Assembly: GCF_019710635.1 (NCBI RefSeq)
Contig: NZ_JAIFZS010000008.1
Coordinates: forward strand, 248,001 to 312,000
From: Mycolicibacterium xanthum
GTDB taxonomy: Bacteria; Actinomycetota; Actinomycetes; Mycobacteriales; Mycobacteriaceae
DNA: 64,000 nucleotides
Direction of reading: 5' to 3'
Shown here: positions 51,129-61,611 of the stretch, one piece after another
Layout: each line of letters starts with the position of its first letter
Numbering within the stretch: the first letter of the stretch is position 1
Position numbers and translations under genes: made by a program
The notes under the pieces: generated by a model
The model's database searches: none
The model's input: only the letters and a program-made list of their open reading frames with translations
Told to the model about the DNA's origin: nothing

Positions 51129-54116
51129 ATGGACGTGGCCAAACCCGCGACGCAGCGTCCGAAGCTGCCCGGCGTCGGTCGGCTGGGTCTGGTGCAGGCC
51201 ACGGCGCAGGCCGATCTGGACCGGCTCGGGTGGAACACCGACGCCCACGTCGAACTTCTCTGGTCGCTGTCGCGCGCGCCCGACGCCGACGTCGCGCTGC
51301 GCGCGGTGGTCCGGCTGGCCGAGGCCCTCGGCTCCGGGTGGGAGGAACTCGACCGCGCGCTGCTGAAGGACCGCGGTCTGCGCGGCCGGCTGTTCGGGGT
51401 GCTCGGTTCCTCGCTCAGCCTCGGTGACCACCTGGTGGCCAACCCGGACGCCTGGCACCTGCTGGTGGGCGAGGTGTCGTTGCCGTCGGCCGCCGACCTG
51501 CGCGCCCTGTTCGCCGCCGACGCGGACCGGCATTCCGGTGCGCTCGCCGCGGTGCAGCCGCTTCGCGTGCTCTACCGCAACCGCGTCCTGGTCCTGGCCG
51601 CCCTGGACCTGGCCCCGGCGGTGGAGAACGAACCGGTGCTGCCGTTCACGGTCGTCGGCGAACACCTGGCCGATCTCGCCGACGCGGCGCTGGCCGCCGC
51701 GCTCAGCGTGGTCACCCGATCGGTGTGTGGCGAGAAGGGCCAGTCCGCTCCGGCGCTCTCGGTGATCGCCATGGGCAAGTGCGGGGCGCGGGAACTCAAC
51801 TATGTCAGCGACGTCGACGTCATCTTCGTCACCGACGACGGTTCGCACAGCAGCCTGGCGACAGCGACCAGGATCGCCGGCGAGATGATGCAGCTCGCCT
51901 CGGACGCGTTCTTCGAGGTGGACGCCGCACTGCGGCCGGAGGGCAAACAGGGCCAGCTGGTCCGCACGCTCGACTCGCACATCGCCTACTACCAGCGCTG
52001 GGCCAAGACCTGGGAGTTCCAGGCGCTGTTGAAGGCCAGGCCGGCGGCCGGCGACATGGAACTCGGTGCCCGCTACATCGAGGCGCTCAAGCCGATGGTG
52101 TGGACCGCCTGCGAGCGCGAGGATTTCGTGCCCGACGTGCAGGCCATGCGCCGTCGCGTCGAGTCGCTGGTGCCGGCCGGGGTGCGGTCCCGCGAGCTCA
52201 AGTTGGGCACCGGCGGGCTGCGCGACGTCGAGTTCACCGTGCAGCTGCTGCAGATGGTGCATGGCCGAAACGACGAGTCGTTGCAGGTGGAGTCGACCGT
52301 CGCTGCGCTCGCCGCGCTCGGTGAGGGCGGCTACGTCGGACGTGACGACACGGCCAACATGACCGCGTCCTACGAGTTCCTGCGCCTGCTCGAGCATCGG
52401 CTGCAGCTGCAGCGGCTCAAGCGCACCCACCTGCTGCCCGAGTTCGACGACGACGAGGCGCTGCGGTGGCTGGCCCGTGCGGCCCACATCCGGCCCGACG
52501 GCACCCACGACGCGCTCGGGGTGCTGCGCGAGGAACTCAAACGGCAGAGCCACCGGGTGTCGCGGCTGCACGCCAAGCTCTTCTATCAGCCCTTGCTGGA
52601 GTCGGTCGCCCAGGCTCAGCTCGGGCCCGGCCTGAGCGCCACGGCCGCCGAACGTCAGCTGGCCGCACTGGGTTACGAGGGGCCGCAGAGCGCGCTGGCC
52701 CACCTGACCGCGCTCACCGGCGGCGGCGGCCGGCGCAACCGTGTGCAGCAGGTGTTGTTGCCGACACTGCTGGACTGGCTGTCCGACTCCCCTGATCCGG
52801 ACGCCGGCCTGCTCAACTACCGCAGGCTCAGCGACTCGCTGGCCGACCAGCGCTGGTTTTTGGCCACCCTGCGCGATGAGGGTGCGGTGGCCGAACGGCT
52901 GATGCATGTGCTGGGCACCTCGGCCTACCTGCCGGACCTGTTGATGTGTGCCCCCGAGGTGATCCGGCAGTTCGCCGACGGACCGGACGGGCCCAAGCTG
53001 GTCGACGTCAACGTCGACGCCGACAACCTGTCCCGGTCGCTGGTGGCCTCCGCGGCCCGGCACAGCGACCCGGGACGGGCCATCGCCGCCGCACGTTCGC
53101 TGCGGCGCCGGGAGCTGGCTCGCATCGCGTCAGCCGACCTGCTCGGCATGCTGCCGGTGACCGAGGTGTGTCGCCAGCTCACCGCGGTGTGGGTGGCGGT
53201 GCTGCAGGCCGCGCTGGACGCGGTGACCCGGGCCAACTCCCCGGAGTCGGGTCCGCTGGCGCGCATCGCGGTGATCGGCATGGGCCGGCTCGGCGGTGGT
53301 GAACAGGGGTACGGCTCGGACGCCGACGTGATGTTCGTGTGTGAGCCGAACGAGGGCGTCGAGGAGTCCAAGGCGGTGAAGTGGGCCGTCACGATCGCCG
53401 AGCAGGTGCGCTCGCGGCTGGGCACGCCGAGCGCCGATCCGCCGCTGGAGGTCGACACCAATTTGCGACCGGAGGGGCGCAACGGTCCGCTGGTGCGCAC
53501 GTTGGCCTCCTATGAGGCGTACTACGCGCAGTGGGCCCAGCCGTGGGAGATCCAGGCGCTGCTGCGTGCGCACTGGGTGGCCGGTGACCCCGACCTCGGC
53601 GAGCGGTTCCTGATGATGATCGACGACATCCGATATCCGCCTGGGGGAGTGTCGGCCGAAGCGGTGCAGGAGATCCGGCGGATCAAGGCCCGGGTGGACG
53701 CCGAGCGGCTGCCGCGCGGCGCCGATCCGAACACCCACACCAAGCTCGGCCGGGGTGGCCTGGCCGACATCGAGTGGACGGTGCAGCTGCTGCAGCTGCG
53801 CTACGCACACAGGATCCCGGCGCTGCACAACACCTCGACGCTGGAGGCGCTCAACGCGATCGGTGCGGCCGAGCTGATCGCCGAGGGTAATATCGAGCTG
53901 TTGCGGGAGGCGTGGCTGACCGCGACCCGGGCGCGCAACGCCCTGGTGCTGGTGCGGGGTAAGCCGACCGATCAGCTGCCGGGCCCGGGTCGGCTGCTCA
54001 ATGCGGTGGCCACCGCCGCCGGCTGGCCGGACAACGACGGCGGCGCGTTCCTGGACAACTACCTGCGGGTAACGCGGCGCGCAAAGGCTGTGGTGCGCAA
54101 GGTTTTCGGAGGCTGA
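51129..54116 (+). CDS. glnE: Bifunctional glutamine-synthetase adenylyltransferase/deadenylyltransferase GlnE
   Basis: A 995-residue enzyme. The N-terminal nucleotidyltransferase half has [16 protein letters not shown] (residue ~220), and the C-terminal half has [18 protein letters not shown]; both keep the paired aspartates. It adds AMP to GlnA1 Tyr406 when nitrogen is ample and removes it when scarce. Tight position between glnA2 and glnA1 supports this. The ATG at 51129 is 42 bases after the glnA2 stop. Its TGA lies inside the first unit of a 25-bp tandem repeat that runs to the next gene's start. Confidence 0.95.
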   Translation: MDVAKPATQRPKLPGVGRLGLVQATAQADLDRLGWNTDAHVELLWSLSRAPDADVALRAVVRLAEALGSGWEELDRALLKDRGLRGRLFGVLGSSLSLGDHLVANPDAWHLLVGEVSLPSAADLRALFAADADRHSGALAAVQPLRVLYRNRVLVLAALDLAPAVENEPVLPFTVVGEHLADLADAALAAALSVVTRSVCGEKGQSAPALSVIAMGKCGARELNYVSDVDVIFVTDDGSHSSLATATRIAGEMMQLASDAFFEVDAALRPEGKQGQLVRTLDSHIAYYQRWAKTWEFQALLKARPAAGDMELGARYIEALKPMVWTACEREDFVPDVQAMRRRVESLVPAGVRSRELKLGTGGLRDVEFTVQLLQMVHGRNDESLQVESTVAALAALGEGGYVGRDDTANMTASYEFLRLLEHRLQLQRLKRTHLLPEFDDDEALRWLARAAHIRPDGTHDALGVLREELKRQSHRVSRLHAKLFYQPLLESVAQAQLGPGLSATAAERQLAALGYEGPQSALAHLTALTGGGGRRNRVQQVLLPTLLDWLSDSPDPDAGLLNYRRLSDSLADQRWFLATLRDEGAVAERLMHVLGTSAYLPDLLMCAPEVIRQFADGPDGPKLVDVNVDADNLSRSLVASAARHSDPGRAIAAARSLRRRELARIASADLLGMLPVTEVCRQLTAVWVAVLQAALDAVTRANSPESGPLARIAVIGMGRLGGGEQGYGSDADVMFVCEPNEGVEESKAVKWAVTIAEQVRSRLGTPSADPPLEVDTNLRPEGRNGPLVRTLASYEAYYAQWAQPWEIQALLRAHWVAGDPDLGERFLMMIDDIRYPPGGVSAEAVQEIRRIKARVDAERLPRGADPNTHTKLGRGGLADIEWTVQLLQLRYAHRIPALHNTSTLEALNAIGAAELIAEGNIELLREAWLTATRARNALVLVRGKPTDQLPGPGRLLNAVATAAGWPDNDGGAFLDNYLRVTRRAKAVVRKVFGG

Positions 54117-54197
54117 GCCGACTCATGGATGGAGAGGCTGAGCCGACTCATGGATGGAGAGGCTGAGCCGACTCATGGATGGAGAGGCTGAGCCGAC
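54111..54197 (+). repeat. 25-bp tandem repeat (3 copies plus part) joining glnE to the thioesterase gene
   Basis: Copies begin at 54111, 54136 and 54161, with a partial one from 54186. Each unit carries a stop (TGA in GGCTGAGCC), overlapping ATG codons (ATGGATGG) and the purine-rich GGAGAG. The first copy contains the glnE stop; the partial one leads into the thioesterase ATG at 54199, where one base is missing. Confidence 0.88.
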
Positions 54198-54198
54198 C

Positions 54199-54825
54199 AT
54201 GGATTTCTCGTTCGACACCATCAGCGCCGAGGAGTACGACCGGCAGCGGGAGAGCTACGAACCGCTTGTCGACGCGCTGCGCGGGTTGATCGATGCGGGG
54301 ATTCACACCGAGGTCGACGAGGCGACGGTCGGCGAGGCGCTGGGTCACCTGGAGGCGGCCACGGCGCTGCTGCGCAGGCAGCGGCGGCAGGGGCGAGCGA
54401 CGTTGCGGCACGCCGACACCGGCCGGCCAGTGGCTTGGGCCAATCCCGCTGTCGGACTTCGGAATGCGATCGCACCACCGATGGTCATCGAGCACGAGCC
54501 CGACGGCAGCTGCTGGAGCGAATTCACCCTGGGCCCGGCCTACGAGGGCCCTCCGGGGTGGGTGCACGGAGGCATCTGCGCACTGGTGCTCGACCACATC
54601 CTCGGTGAGGTGGCCAGTGACGGGCTGACCAAGCCGAAGTTCACCGGCACGATCAGCCTGCGCTATCTGCGGGGGACCCCGCAGGGACCGTTGCGGGCCG
54701 AGGCGTTCGTCGAGCGAACAGAGGGCGTCAAGACCTACGTCCGTGGCTACCTGCTCGACGCGGACGGCGTGACCGTCGAGGCCGACGGCGTGTTCATCGA
54801 ACCTGCGTGGGCGCGCCAGGTGTGA
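54199..54825 (+). CDS. PaaI-type hotdog thioesterase
   Basis: A 208-residue protein whose C-terminal ~120 residues form a hotdog fold of the PaaI type (GGICALVLDHILGEVA helix, with G-W-V-H-G-G as the substrate-binding turn). It probably hydrolyses acyl-CoA thioesters; the N-terminal ~80 residues are an extra helical region. Three in-frame ATGs exist at 54154, 54175 and 54199, produced by the upstream tandem repeat; I use 54199, at which the non-repeat sequence begins. Function in this nitrogen locus is not clear. Confidence 0.85.
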   Translation: MDFSFDTISAEEYDRQRESYEPLVDALRGLIDAGIHTEVDEATVGEALGHLEAATALLRRQRRQGRATLRHADTGRPVAWANPAVGLRNAIAPPMVIEHEPDGSCWSEFTLGPAYEGPPGWVHGGICALVLDHILGEVASDGLTKPKFTGTISLRYLRGTPQGPLRAEAFVERTEGVKTYVRGYLLDADGVTVEADGVFIEPAWARQV

Positions 54826-54855
54826 CCGATGGGGTGGCCCGGGGTTTGCCGATAT

Positions 54856-55290
54856 TCAGTGCAAAGCGGCGACTGACCCTTGTCGCCGCCCGTCGACCGA
54901 CCATGCGCCGGGCCCGGTGGTGGCGAGCAGCAGGAACGCGAAGCAGTACAGGATCGCGAGCTCGCCGCCGTTGGCGAAGGGCCAGAAGTTCGCGGGTTCC
55001 CCACCGACGAGCGCCCAGTGCTGCCAGATGTAGGCCACCGCCATCTGGCCGGCGCCGATGATGGCCGCGATCCGGGTGAGCAACCCCACGGTGATGAGCA
55101 CGCCAACGACGACCTCGACGATCCCCGCCCACCAGAACGGCCAGGTGCCGACGGGGATCGCGTCGCCCACCGGCCAGCCGAACAGCTTCATGGTGCCGTG
55201 CAGCGTGAACAGCACACCGAACACGATGCGGAAGATGCTCAGCATCGGAGAGGAGAGGCCGGTCAAACGAGTGTCGAGTTTCTGTGACAT
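54856..55290 (-). CDS. DoxX family membrane protein
   Basis: A 144-residue protein with four predicted membrane segments (residues ~19-35, 50-70, 75-95 and 112-128) and the DoxX features RIVFGVLFTLHGTMKLFG and WWAGIVEVVVG. DoxX proteins in mycobacteria form membrane complexes involved in redox and thiol stress. The ATG at 55290 is the likely start. It reads in the same direction as glnA1, separated by a strong terminator, so it is independently expressed. Confidence 0.87.
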   Translation of the reverse strand: MSQKLDTRLTGLSSPMLSIFRIVFGVLFTLHGTMKLFGWPVGDAIPVGTWPFWWAGIVEVVVGVLITVGLLTRIAAIIGAGQMAVAYIWQHWALVGGEPANFWPFANGGELAILYCFAFLLLATTGPGAWSVDGRRQGSVAALH

Positions 55291-55362
55291 GGCTGAGAGC
55301 CTACCCTAGCGGACCACAGTCCGGATAGCTGCCACGTATCGGTGTTCGTTCCGGGAGACGAA

Positions 55363-55392
55363 AGACCGGGTGGCCGTTGGGCCACCCGGTCT
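55363..55392 (-). terminator. 13-bp hairpin terminator after glnA1
   Basis: AGACCGGGTGGCC (55363-55375) pairs perfectly with GGCCACCCGGTCT (55380-55392), loop GTTG. On the minus strand it is followed by TTTCGTC, a short U-rich run. It lies 51 bases downstream of the glnA1 stop and ends that transcript. Confidence 0.8.
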
Positions 55393-55401
55393 CCCGAAAC
55401 T

Positions 55402-55442
55402 GTCGGCGGGGCCGACTCAGACGTCACGTCGGCGGGGCCGAC

Positions 55443-55451
<9 letters not shown>
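55402..55451 (-). repeat. 26-bp tandem duplication at the glnA1 stop codon
   Basis: A 24-base unit occurs at 55402-55425 and 55428-55451. On the minus strand each copy reads GACGTC-TGA-GTCGGC, then CCC-GCCGAC. The second copy carries the real glnA1 stop (55443-55445) and GTCGGC/GCCGAC form a 6-bp hairpin with loop CCC. Confidence 0.85.
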
Positions 55452-56879
<1,428 letters not shown>

Positions 56880-56954
56880 TGATTGCTCTCCTTAGGTTTG
56901 GTAAGCCCGCCGTTGTGACGCTATGGATCCTATGTTGCAGCGGCATCATCGTGT

Positions 56955-56970
56955 GTTGCGCTGACGTTAC
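56955..56970 (-). promoter_or_regulatory. GlnR-like box upstream of glnA1
   Basis: The minus strand reads GTAAC-GTCAGC-GCAAC, the form GTNAC-N6-GNAAC of actinobacterial GlnR sites with the AC-N9-AC core. It sits 75 bases before the start codon, about 42 before the TSS expected from TAGGAT. This is the position of a class I/II activator site. Confidence 0.6.
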
Positions 56971-57029
56971 GCGTGGACTCGCGGGTCGCTCGGTTCGGTC
57001 TCCTCGCAGCGAACACATATTCTGGCTGC

Positions 57030-57518
57030 ATGGCCCGCACAACTGGCTCCGGTCTGGGTTCCTGGCTATCCGGTCCCGGGACACCGGAACCCGGCCGCCG
57101 CTATCCGGGTGAGCGACTCGGGCTGCCCGAGCACGGAGCGGGCTCGATCGCCGGTTTCGGTCGACGGGCCGGGGCGCTGCTCATCGACTGGTTCATCGCT
57201 TACGGGCTGGTCAGCCTGGTGGTCAGCGTCGGACTGATCAGCAGGCAGGACCTGCTGTACAGCCAGCTGGGGTCGACGTCCATCGCGGTGCTCTGGCTGG
57301 TGCTCGGGGTGGTCTCGGTGCGGCTGTTCGGCTTCACCCCGGGACAGCTCGCGCTGGGCCTTCGGGTGGCGTCGGTCGATCAGCGTCGGCACGTCGGCAT
57401 CGGCCGCGCGGCGGTGCGTGGCCTGCTGGTGTTCCTGGTGTTGCCCGCCTTGTTCACCGACAGCGACCTGCGCGGGTATCAGGACCGGTTCACCAACACC
57501 GCCGTCGTGCGGCGCTGA
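57030..57518 (+). CDS. RDD family membrane protein
   Basis: A 162-residue protein with a proline/glycine-rich cytoplasmic N terminus and three or more membrane helices (residues ~46-68, 79-101 and 131-149). The RDD signature residues Arg-Arg ... Asp are in FGRRAGALLIDWF. Function is unknown; family members are small transporters or sensors. The ATG at 57030 is the start of the open frame that follows the divergent glnA1 promoter. It ends six bases before the convergent Nudix gene. Confidence 0.82.
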   Translation: MARTTGSGLGSWLSGPGTPEPGRRYPGERLGLPEHGAGSIAGFGRRAGALLIDWFIAYGLVSLVVSVGLISRQDLLYSQLGSTSIAVLWLVLGVVSVRLFGFTPGQLALGLRVASVDQRRHVGIGRAAVRGLLVFLVLPALFTDSDLRGYQDRFTNTAVVRR

Positions 57519-57524
57519 ACGCAC

Positions 57525-58307
57525 TCAGTCGTCGCGCGGCGGCCGGCGGGGTCGGCGTACCGGCGGTTGCGTCTGCCATGCCGGGCCGGCCCGGAACAAC
57601 TCCGGTGGGCGCCCACCTTTGCGGCCGGCCTTGGCGCGCCGGCCGGTCGGTTCGACGTAGTTCTCCGGCTCGGGGGCCGCGAATGCGGCGGGATTCTGGG
57701 GCGGGGTGGTCAGGCTGCGACGGAAATTGGCCGAGTCGATGTCGGCCCGCCACAGCTCCTGGTAGACGTTCTGAAGTTCGGACAGCGCGAAGGTGTCGCC
57801 GACGAACGCCGTTGCGAGGTCGGTCTGTTCGAGCTGATCGGCCGCCCGGTCGACGGCGTCGGAGAGGATCCGGCGATGGTCGAACGCCAGCGTCAGGCCG
57901 CGCACGGCGTCGGCGACCGGCCATAGCCGCGCCTCGCTGGCATCGGTGTCGGCGTGGATCTCGCCGACCTCCGGCGTCACCGCGAGATAGGCGACGGTCA
58001 CGACGTTGGTGCGTGGATCGCGGTCCGGATCGCCATAGGCGCCGAACTGGGCCAGGTGTTTGGGGGCGACGACGCCGGTCTCCTCACGCAGCTCGCGGCG
58101 GGCGGCCTCGTCGAGTGTCTCGTCGGGGCGCTTGAAGCCGCCGGGCAGCGCCCACGCCCCGGCGTAGGGATCGGCGTCGCGGCGCACCAGTAATACATGC
58201 AGCCGACCGTCGCGCATGGTGAGGATCACGACGTCGACGGTGACGGCGAACGGGGGGAACGCCGCCTGGTCGTAGCCGTCCGGGGCGCGGTGCCCTGGCC
58301 TCGTCAC
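57525..58307 (-). CDS. NrtR-like Nudix protein with C-terminal winged helix
   Basis: A 260-residue protein. The N-terminal Nudix domain has an intact box GX5EX7REUXEEXGU beginning at G57 (GFKRPDETLDEAARREL), so hydrolase activity is possible. The C-terminal part (AFDHRRILSDAVDRAADQL to LWRADIDSANFRRSLT) is the winged-helix of NrtR regulators, which sense ADP-ribose and control NAD synthesis genes. The last ~50 residues are a basic Arg/Pro tail. GTG at 58307. It diverges from a VWA protein across a long imperfect inverted repeat. Confidence 0.85.
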   Translation of the reverse strand: MTRPGHRAPDGYDQAAFPPFAVTVDVVILTMRDGRLHVLLVRRDADPYAGAWALPGGFKRPDETLDEAARRELREETGVVAPKHLAQFGAYGDPDRDPRTNVVTVAYLAVTPEVGEIHADTDASEARLWPVADAVRGLTLAFDHRRILSDAVDRAADQLEQTDLATAFVGDTFALSELQNVYQELWRADIDSANFRRSLTTPPQNPAAFAAPEPENYVEPTGRRAKAGRKGGRPPELFRAGPAWQTQPPVRRPRRPPRDD

Positions 58308-58322
58308 ACCGCCATCGTAGGC

Positions 58323-58374
58323 GGTATTGGTCAGTACGACAAATATCCGTGTTATAGTCGGACAGACCATTACC
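58323..58374. promoter_or_regulatory. Long imperfect inverted repeat between NrtR-like and VWA genes
   Basis: The arms 58323-58340 (GGTATTGGTCAGTACGAC) and 58357-58374 (GTCGGACAGACCATTACC) match as inverted repeats at 15 of 18 positions around a 16-base AT-rich centre. TATAGT at 58353-58358 is a good -10 for the VWA gene and lies inside, so a dimer bound here would block it. Confidence 0.6.
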
Positions 58375-58409
58375 AGCGCGCTGAACGAGCGCGGGAAGGC
58401 GGTAGCCCC

Positions 58410-59144
58410 ATGTCGAACCGGCCGGACCCCGATGTCAACGACCTGCTCGCGCGCATCGCGGAGCTGGAACGCCGACTCGGACAGCGTGAACCGTCGGAGG
58501 ACTCCCGCGCCGATATCTGGTTTCTGCTCGACCGTTCCGGGTCGATGAGCGCGATCTCGCAATACGTCGTGCAGGGCTTCGACGAGTTCTTCGCCGAGCA
58601 GCGCAAGGTTTCCGGGGAGGCGACCGTCACGCTGGTGCAGTTCGACAGCGAGGACCCGCACGACGTGCTGATCGACGCCGCACCGCTCGATGCGGTGCTG
58701 TCGATCGCCGGCAGGTTCGAGCCGCGGGGGATGACTCCGCTGTACGACGCGATCGGGCTGATGCTCGACCGCGCCGAGGCCCGGCTGGCCGCGACGGGCG
58801 CCGATCCGGCCGACCAGCTCGTGGTGATCATGACCGACGGCCTCGAGAACGCCAGCCACCGGTGCACGGCCCGGGCGGTCTTCGAGCGCATCGCCGCTCT
58901 GCGTGCGTCAGGATGGACCTTCGCGTTCCTGGGCGCCAACCAGGACAGCTACGCCACCGGCTCGGCGATGGGCATGGCCGCGGGCAGCACCTCCAACTTC
59001 ACCGCCTCGCCGGAGAGCGTGCTGGCCGCGCAGCGTGGCCTGACCAGGACCGTTCGCGAATGGCGTCACAAGCCCCGGGCTGCCCGGGTGGCCGACGCGG
59101 ACGACTTCTGGGGTGGGATCAAGGAAGGCGAGGAGCCCGCCTAG
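58410..59144 (+). CDS. VWA-domain protein with N-terminal coiled coil
   Basis: A 244-residue protein with a short N-terminal helix (residues 8-28) and a von Willebrand factor A domain whose metal site DxSxS is DRSGSMS (D41, S43, S45), with downstream T and D in MTPLYDAI and MTDGLEN. It resembles TerY-like cytosolic VWA proteins that scaffold metal- or stress-response complexes. The ATG at 58410 is the first of the domain. Its promoter lies inside the inverted repeat shared with the NrtR-like gene, so it is the probable regulated target. Confidence 0.85.
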   Translation: MSNRPDPDVNDLLARIAELERRLGQREPSEDSRADIWFLLDRSGSMSAISQYVVQGFDEFFAEQRKVSGEATVTLVQFDSEDPHDVLIDAAPLDAVLSIAGRFEPRGMTPLYDAIGLMLDRAEARLAATGADPADQLVVIMTDGLENASHRCTARAVFERIAALRASGWTFAFLGANQDSYATGSAMGMAAGSTSNFTASPESVLAAQRGLTRTVREWRHKPRAARVADADDFWGGIKEGEEPA

Positions 59145-59160
59145 CGTGGGTGCGGTGCGC

Positions 59161-59913
59161 TCAGCGCCGACGCACGGTGCGCTGCACGCCGCGCATCTTC
59201 GCCTGGGTGGGCAGCGGCCCCTTCGGCATCGCGGCCGGGCCGGCCTTGCTGCCCAGCGCGGCGAGCCTGGACTCCAGGGAGTCCATCTGCGCGACGCTGA
59301 TGTTGGCGGGCAGCTTGGTCAGATGACGCTCGAGCTTGGAGAGCGGCACCTCACCCTCGCCGTTGCCGACGATGACGTCGTAGATCGGGATGTCGCCGAC
59401 CAGTCGTGCGGTGCGTTTCTTCTCCTGGGCCAGCAGCGGCTTGACCCGACCCGCCGCTCCTTCGCCCACGAAGATCACCCCGGGGCGCCCGATCACCCGG
59501 TGCACCGCGTCGAAGTGGCCGGTGGCCGCGACACCGGGGGTGACCCGCCACTTGCCGCGCAGGTTCTCCAGCGCCCAAGCGGCCGCACCCGTCTGTCCCT
59601 CGGCCTTCCGGTAGACCGACTTCTGGGCGCGGCGGCCGAAGATGATGAACGCCACCAGCCCGCCCAGCACGATGCCCAACGGGATCATCATGTACATGGT
59701 GAACCCGCCGGCGTAGACGCCTGCGGCCACCGAAGCCCCCACGATCAGCACAAACGCGCCGATCATGTAGGGCAGCAGCCGTTTGTCTTCCTTGCGCTGG
59801 ATCTGGAACGCCTGCCACAGCTGGGTGCGGCGCTGCTTGGAGGCCGCCTTACGGGCCGCTTTCGCCTCGGCCTTGGCCGCCTTGACTTCAGCGGCATTAC
59901 GCGTCTTCGCCAT
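59161..59913 (-). CDS. DUF4191 membrane protein (Rv2219-like)
   Basis: A 250-residue protein, equal in length to the M. tuberculosis protein Rv2219. It has a lysine/alanine-rich N-terminal helix (residues 1-30), two membrane segments at about 50-70 and 74-93, and a soluble C-terminal domain with an Arg-rich tail. Function is unknown. The start is ATG at 59913. It begins four bases after the lipA stop on the same strand, so it is probably the last gene of the lipB-lipA operon. Confidence 0.85.
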   Translation of the reverse strand: MAKTRNAAEVKAAKAEAKAARKAASKQRRTQLWQAFQIQRKEDKRLLPYMIGAFVLIVGASVAAGVYAGGFTMYMMIPLGIVLGGLVAFIIFGRRAQKSVYRKAEGQTGAAAWALENLRGKWRVTPGVAATGHFDAVHRVIGRPGVIFVGEGAAGRVKPLLAQEKKRTARLVGDIPIYDVIVGNGEGEVPLSKLERHLTKLPANISVAQMDSLESRLAALGSKAGPAAMPKGPLPTQAKMRGVQRTVRRR

Positions 59914-59917
59914 TGGA

Positions 59918-60880
59918 TCAGGATACGGAGTCCGGAATCGCCGCCGCGGCCGCTCCGGCCGGTCGGGAGGCGAGCGTCTGCGCATACAGCTTGCCGGCCC
60001 GGTAGGACGACCGCACCAGCGGACCGGCCAGCACACCGGCGAAGCCGAGCCCGACCGCGAACTTCTCGTGTTCGACGAACTCGTCGGGATGCACCCACCG
60101 CTCCACCGGATGGTGGCGCGCCGACGGCCGCAGGTACTGGGTGATCGTCACGATGTCACAGCCCGCGTCGTGCAGATCGCGCAGCGCGCTGCGCACCTCG
60201 TCCGGTGTCTCACCCATCCCGAGGATCAGGTTGGACTTGGTCACCAGCCCGGCTTCGCGCGCCATCGTGATGACCGCCAGGCTGCGGTCGTAGCGGAAGG
60301 CGGGACGGATCCGCTTGAAGATCCGGGGCACCGTCTCCAGGTTGTGCGCCAGCACCTCCGGCCGCGCCGCGAACACCTGCGCGAGCAGCCCGGGGTCGGC
60401 GTTGAAGTCGGGGATCAGTAACTCCACACCGGTGTTCGGGTTGAGTTCCTTGATCGCGCGCACCGTCTCGGCGTAGAGCCAGGCGCCACCGTCGGGCAGA
60501 TCGTCGCGGGCCACCCCGGTCACGGTGGAGTACCGCAACCCCATCGCGGCGACGCTCTCGGCGACGCGGCGGGGCTCGTCCCGGTCCAGGTCGGCGGGCT
60601 TGCCGGTGTCGATCTGGCAGAAGTCGCAGCGCCGGGTGCACTGCTCGCCGCCGATCAGGAAAGTGGCCTCCCGGTCCTCCCAGCACTCGAAGATGTTCGG
60701 GCAACCGGCCTCCTCGCACACGGTGTGCAGGCCCTCGCGCTTCACCAGACCCTTGAGTTCGCGGTACTCCGGACCCATCTTGGCCCTGGTCCTGATCCAG
60801 GCCGGCTTGCGCTCGATCGGCGTCTGCGCATTGCGCACCTCGAGCCGGAGCAGCTTGCGGTTACCGGGATCGACACTCAC
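59918..60880 (-). CDS. lipA: Lipoyl synthase LipA
   Basis: A 320-residue radical-SAM enzyme that inserts two sulfurs into octanoyl groups on lipoyl domains. The auxiliary cluster CX4CX5C is C55, C60 and C66; the radical-SAM CX3CX2C is C81, C85 and C88. The C-terminal RSSY serine motif is [10 protein letters not shown]. The GTG start overlaps the lipB stop (GTGA). It serves DlaT, whose gene lies about 1.7 kb away on the same strand. Confidence 0.95.
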   Translation of the reverse strand: MSVDPGNRKLLRLEVRNAQTPIERKPAWIRTRAKMGPEYRELKGLVKREGLHTVCEEAGCPNIFECWEDREATFLIGGEQCTRRCDFCQIDTGKPADLDRDEPRRVAESVAAMGLRYSTVTGVARDDLPDGGAWLYAETVRAIKELNPNTGVELLIPDFNADPGLLAQVFAARPEVLAHNLETVPRIFKRIRPAFRYDRSLAVITMAREAGLVTKSNLILGMGETPDEVRSALRDLHDAGCDIVTITQYLRPSARHHPVERWVHPDEFVEHEKFAVGLGFAGVLAGPLVRSSYRAGKLYAQTLASRPAGAAAAAIPDSVS

Positions 60881-61572
60881 TGTGTCGATGCTACTGCTTC
60901 GGGGGTCCTGGTGAGCCGCCCGTCGAGCACGGCGCACACCGCATCGGCGACCCGGTCGGTCACCTCGTCGACGCCGACCCGCCGGCCGAGTTCGGCGGTC
61001 AGTGACGTCACCCCGGCGTCGGAGATGCCGCAGGGCACGATCGAGCCGAACGCGCCGAGGTCACAGTCGCAGTTCAGCGCGAAGCCGTGCATGGTGGTCG
61101 ACCGTGCGACCCGGATTCCGATCGCGGCGATCTTGCGCGCGGGTCGGGGGTCGCCGGGCGAGGGAGGTACCCACACCCCCGAGCGGCCGTCGACGCGACC
61201 GGTGCGCAGGCCCAGGCCGGCGCACACCGTGATCAACGACTCTTCCAGTCGCCGAACGAAATTCACCACGTCGATCGGTTCGGCGAGGCCGATGATCGGA
61301 TACCCCACCAGCTGTCCGGGGCCGTGCCAGGTGATCTTGCCGCCGCGGTCGGTGTCGACCACCGGGGTGCCGTCGACCGGGCGCTCCTCGGGTTGGGTGC
61401 GCCGGCCCGCGGTGTACACCGGGGGATGCTGGAGCAGCAGCAGGGTGTCGGGGCCGCCGTCGGCACGAGCCTCGGCGATCTCGCGCTGCAGGTCCCAGGC
61501 CGCTCGGTAGTCCAGCGTGCCCAACCGGCGCACCAGTACCGGGGCTTCACTGGACCGGATCGATCCCACCAT
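60877..61572 (-). CDS. lipB: Octanoyltransferase LipB
   Basis: A 231-residue enzyme that moves octanoate from ACP to the lipoyl domain lysine. The acyl-thioester intermediate forms on C181 in [11 protein letters not shown], with K147 in RKIAAIGI as partner, as in the M. tuberculosis enzyme. The ATG at 61572 is used; an in-frame start 10 codons upstream is possible but not needed. It precedes lipA with a GTGA overlap and follows the epimerase gene by 39 bases. Confidence 0.94.
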   Translation of the reverse strand: MVGSIRSSEAPVLVRRLGTLDYRAAWDLQREIAEARADGGPDTLLLLQHPPVYTAGRRTQPEERPVDGTPVVDTDRGGKITWHGPGQLVGYPIIGLAEPIDVVNFVRRLEESLITVCAGLGLRTGRVDGRSGVWVPPSPGDPRPARKIAAIGIRVARSTTMHGFALNCDCDLGAFGSIVPCGISDAGVTSLTAELGRRVGVDEVTDRVADAVCAVLDGRLTRTPEAVASTQ

Positions 61573-61611
61573 GACGCCGACGCTACCTCCGGGCGTGCCC
61601 ACCGGCCGGGC

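Noticed and set aside
49617-53063. A 1148-residue minus-strand frame opposite glnA2 and glnE
   Set aside because: It is histidine/arginine-rich shadow sequence without domains; glnA2 and glnE are certain on the plus strand.
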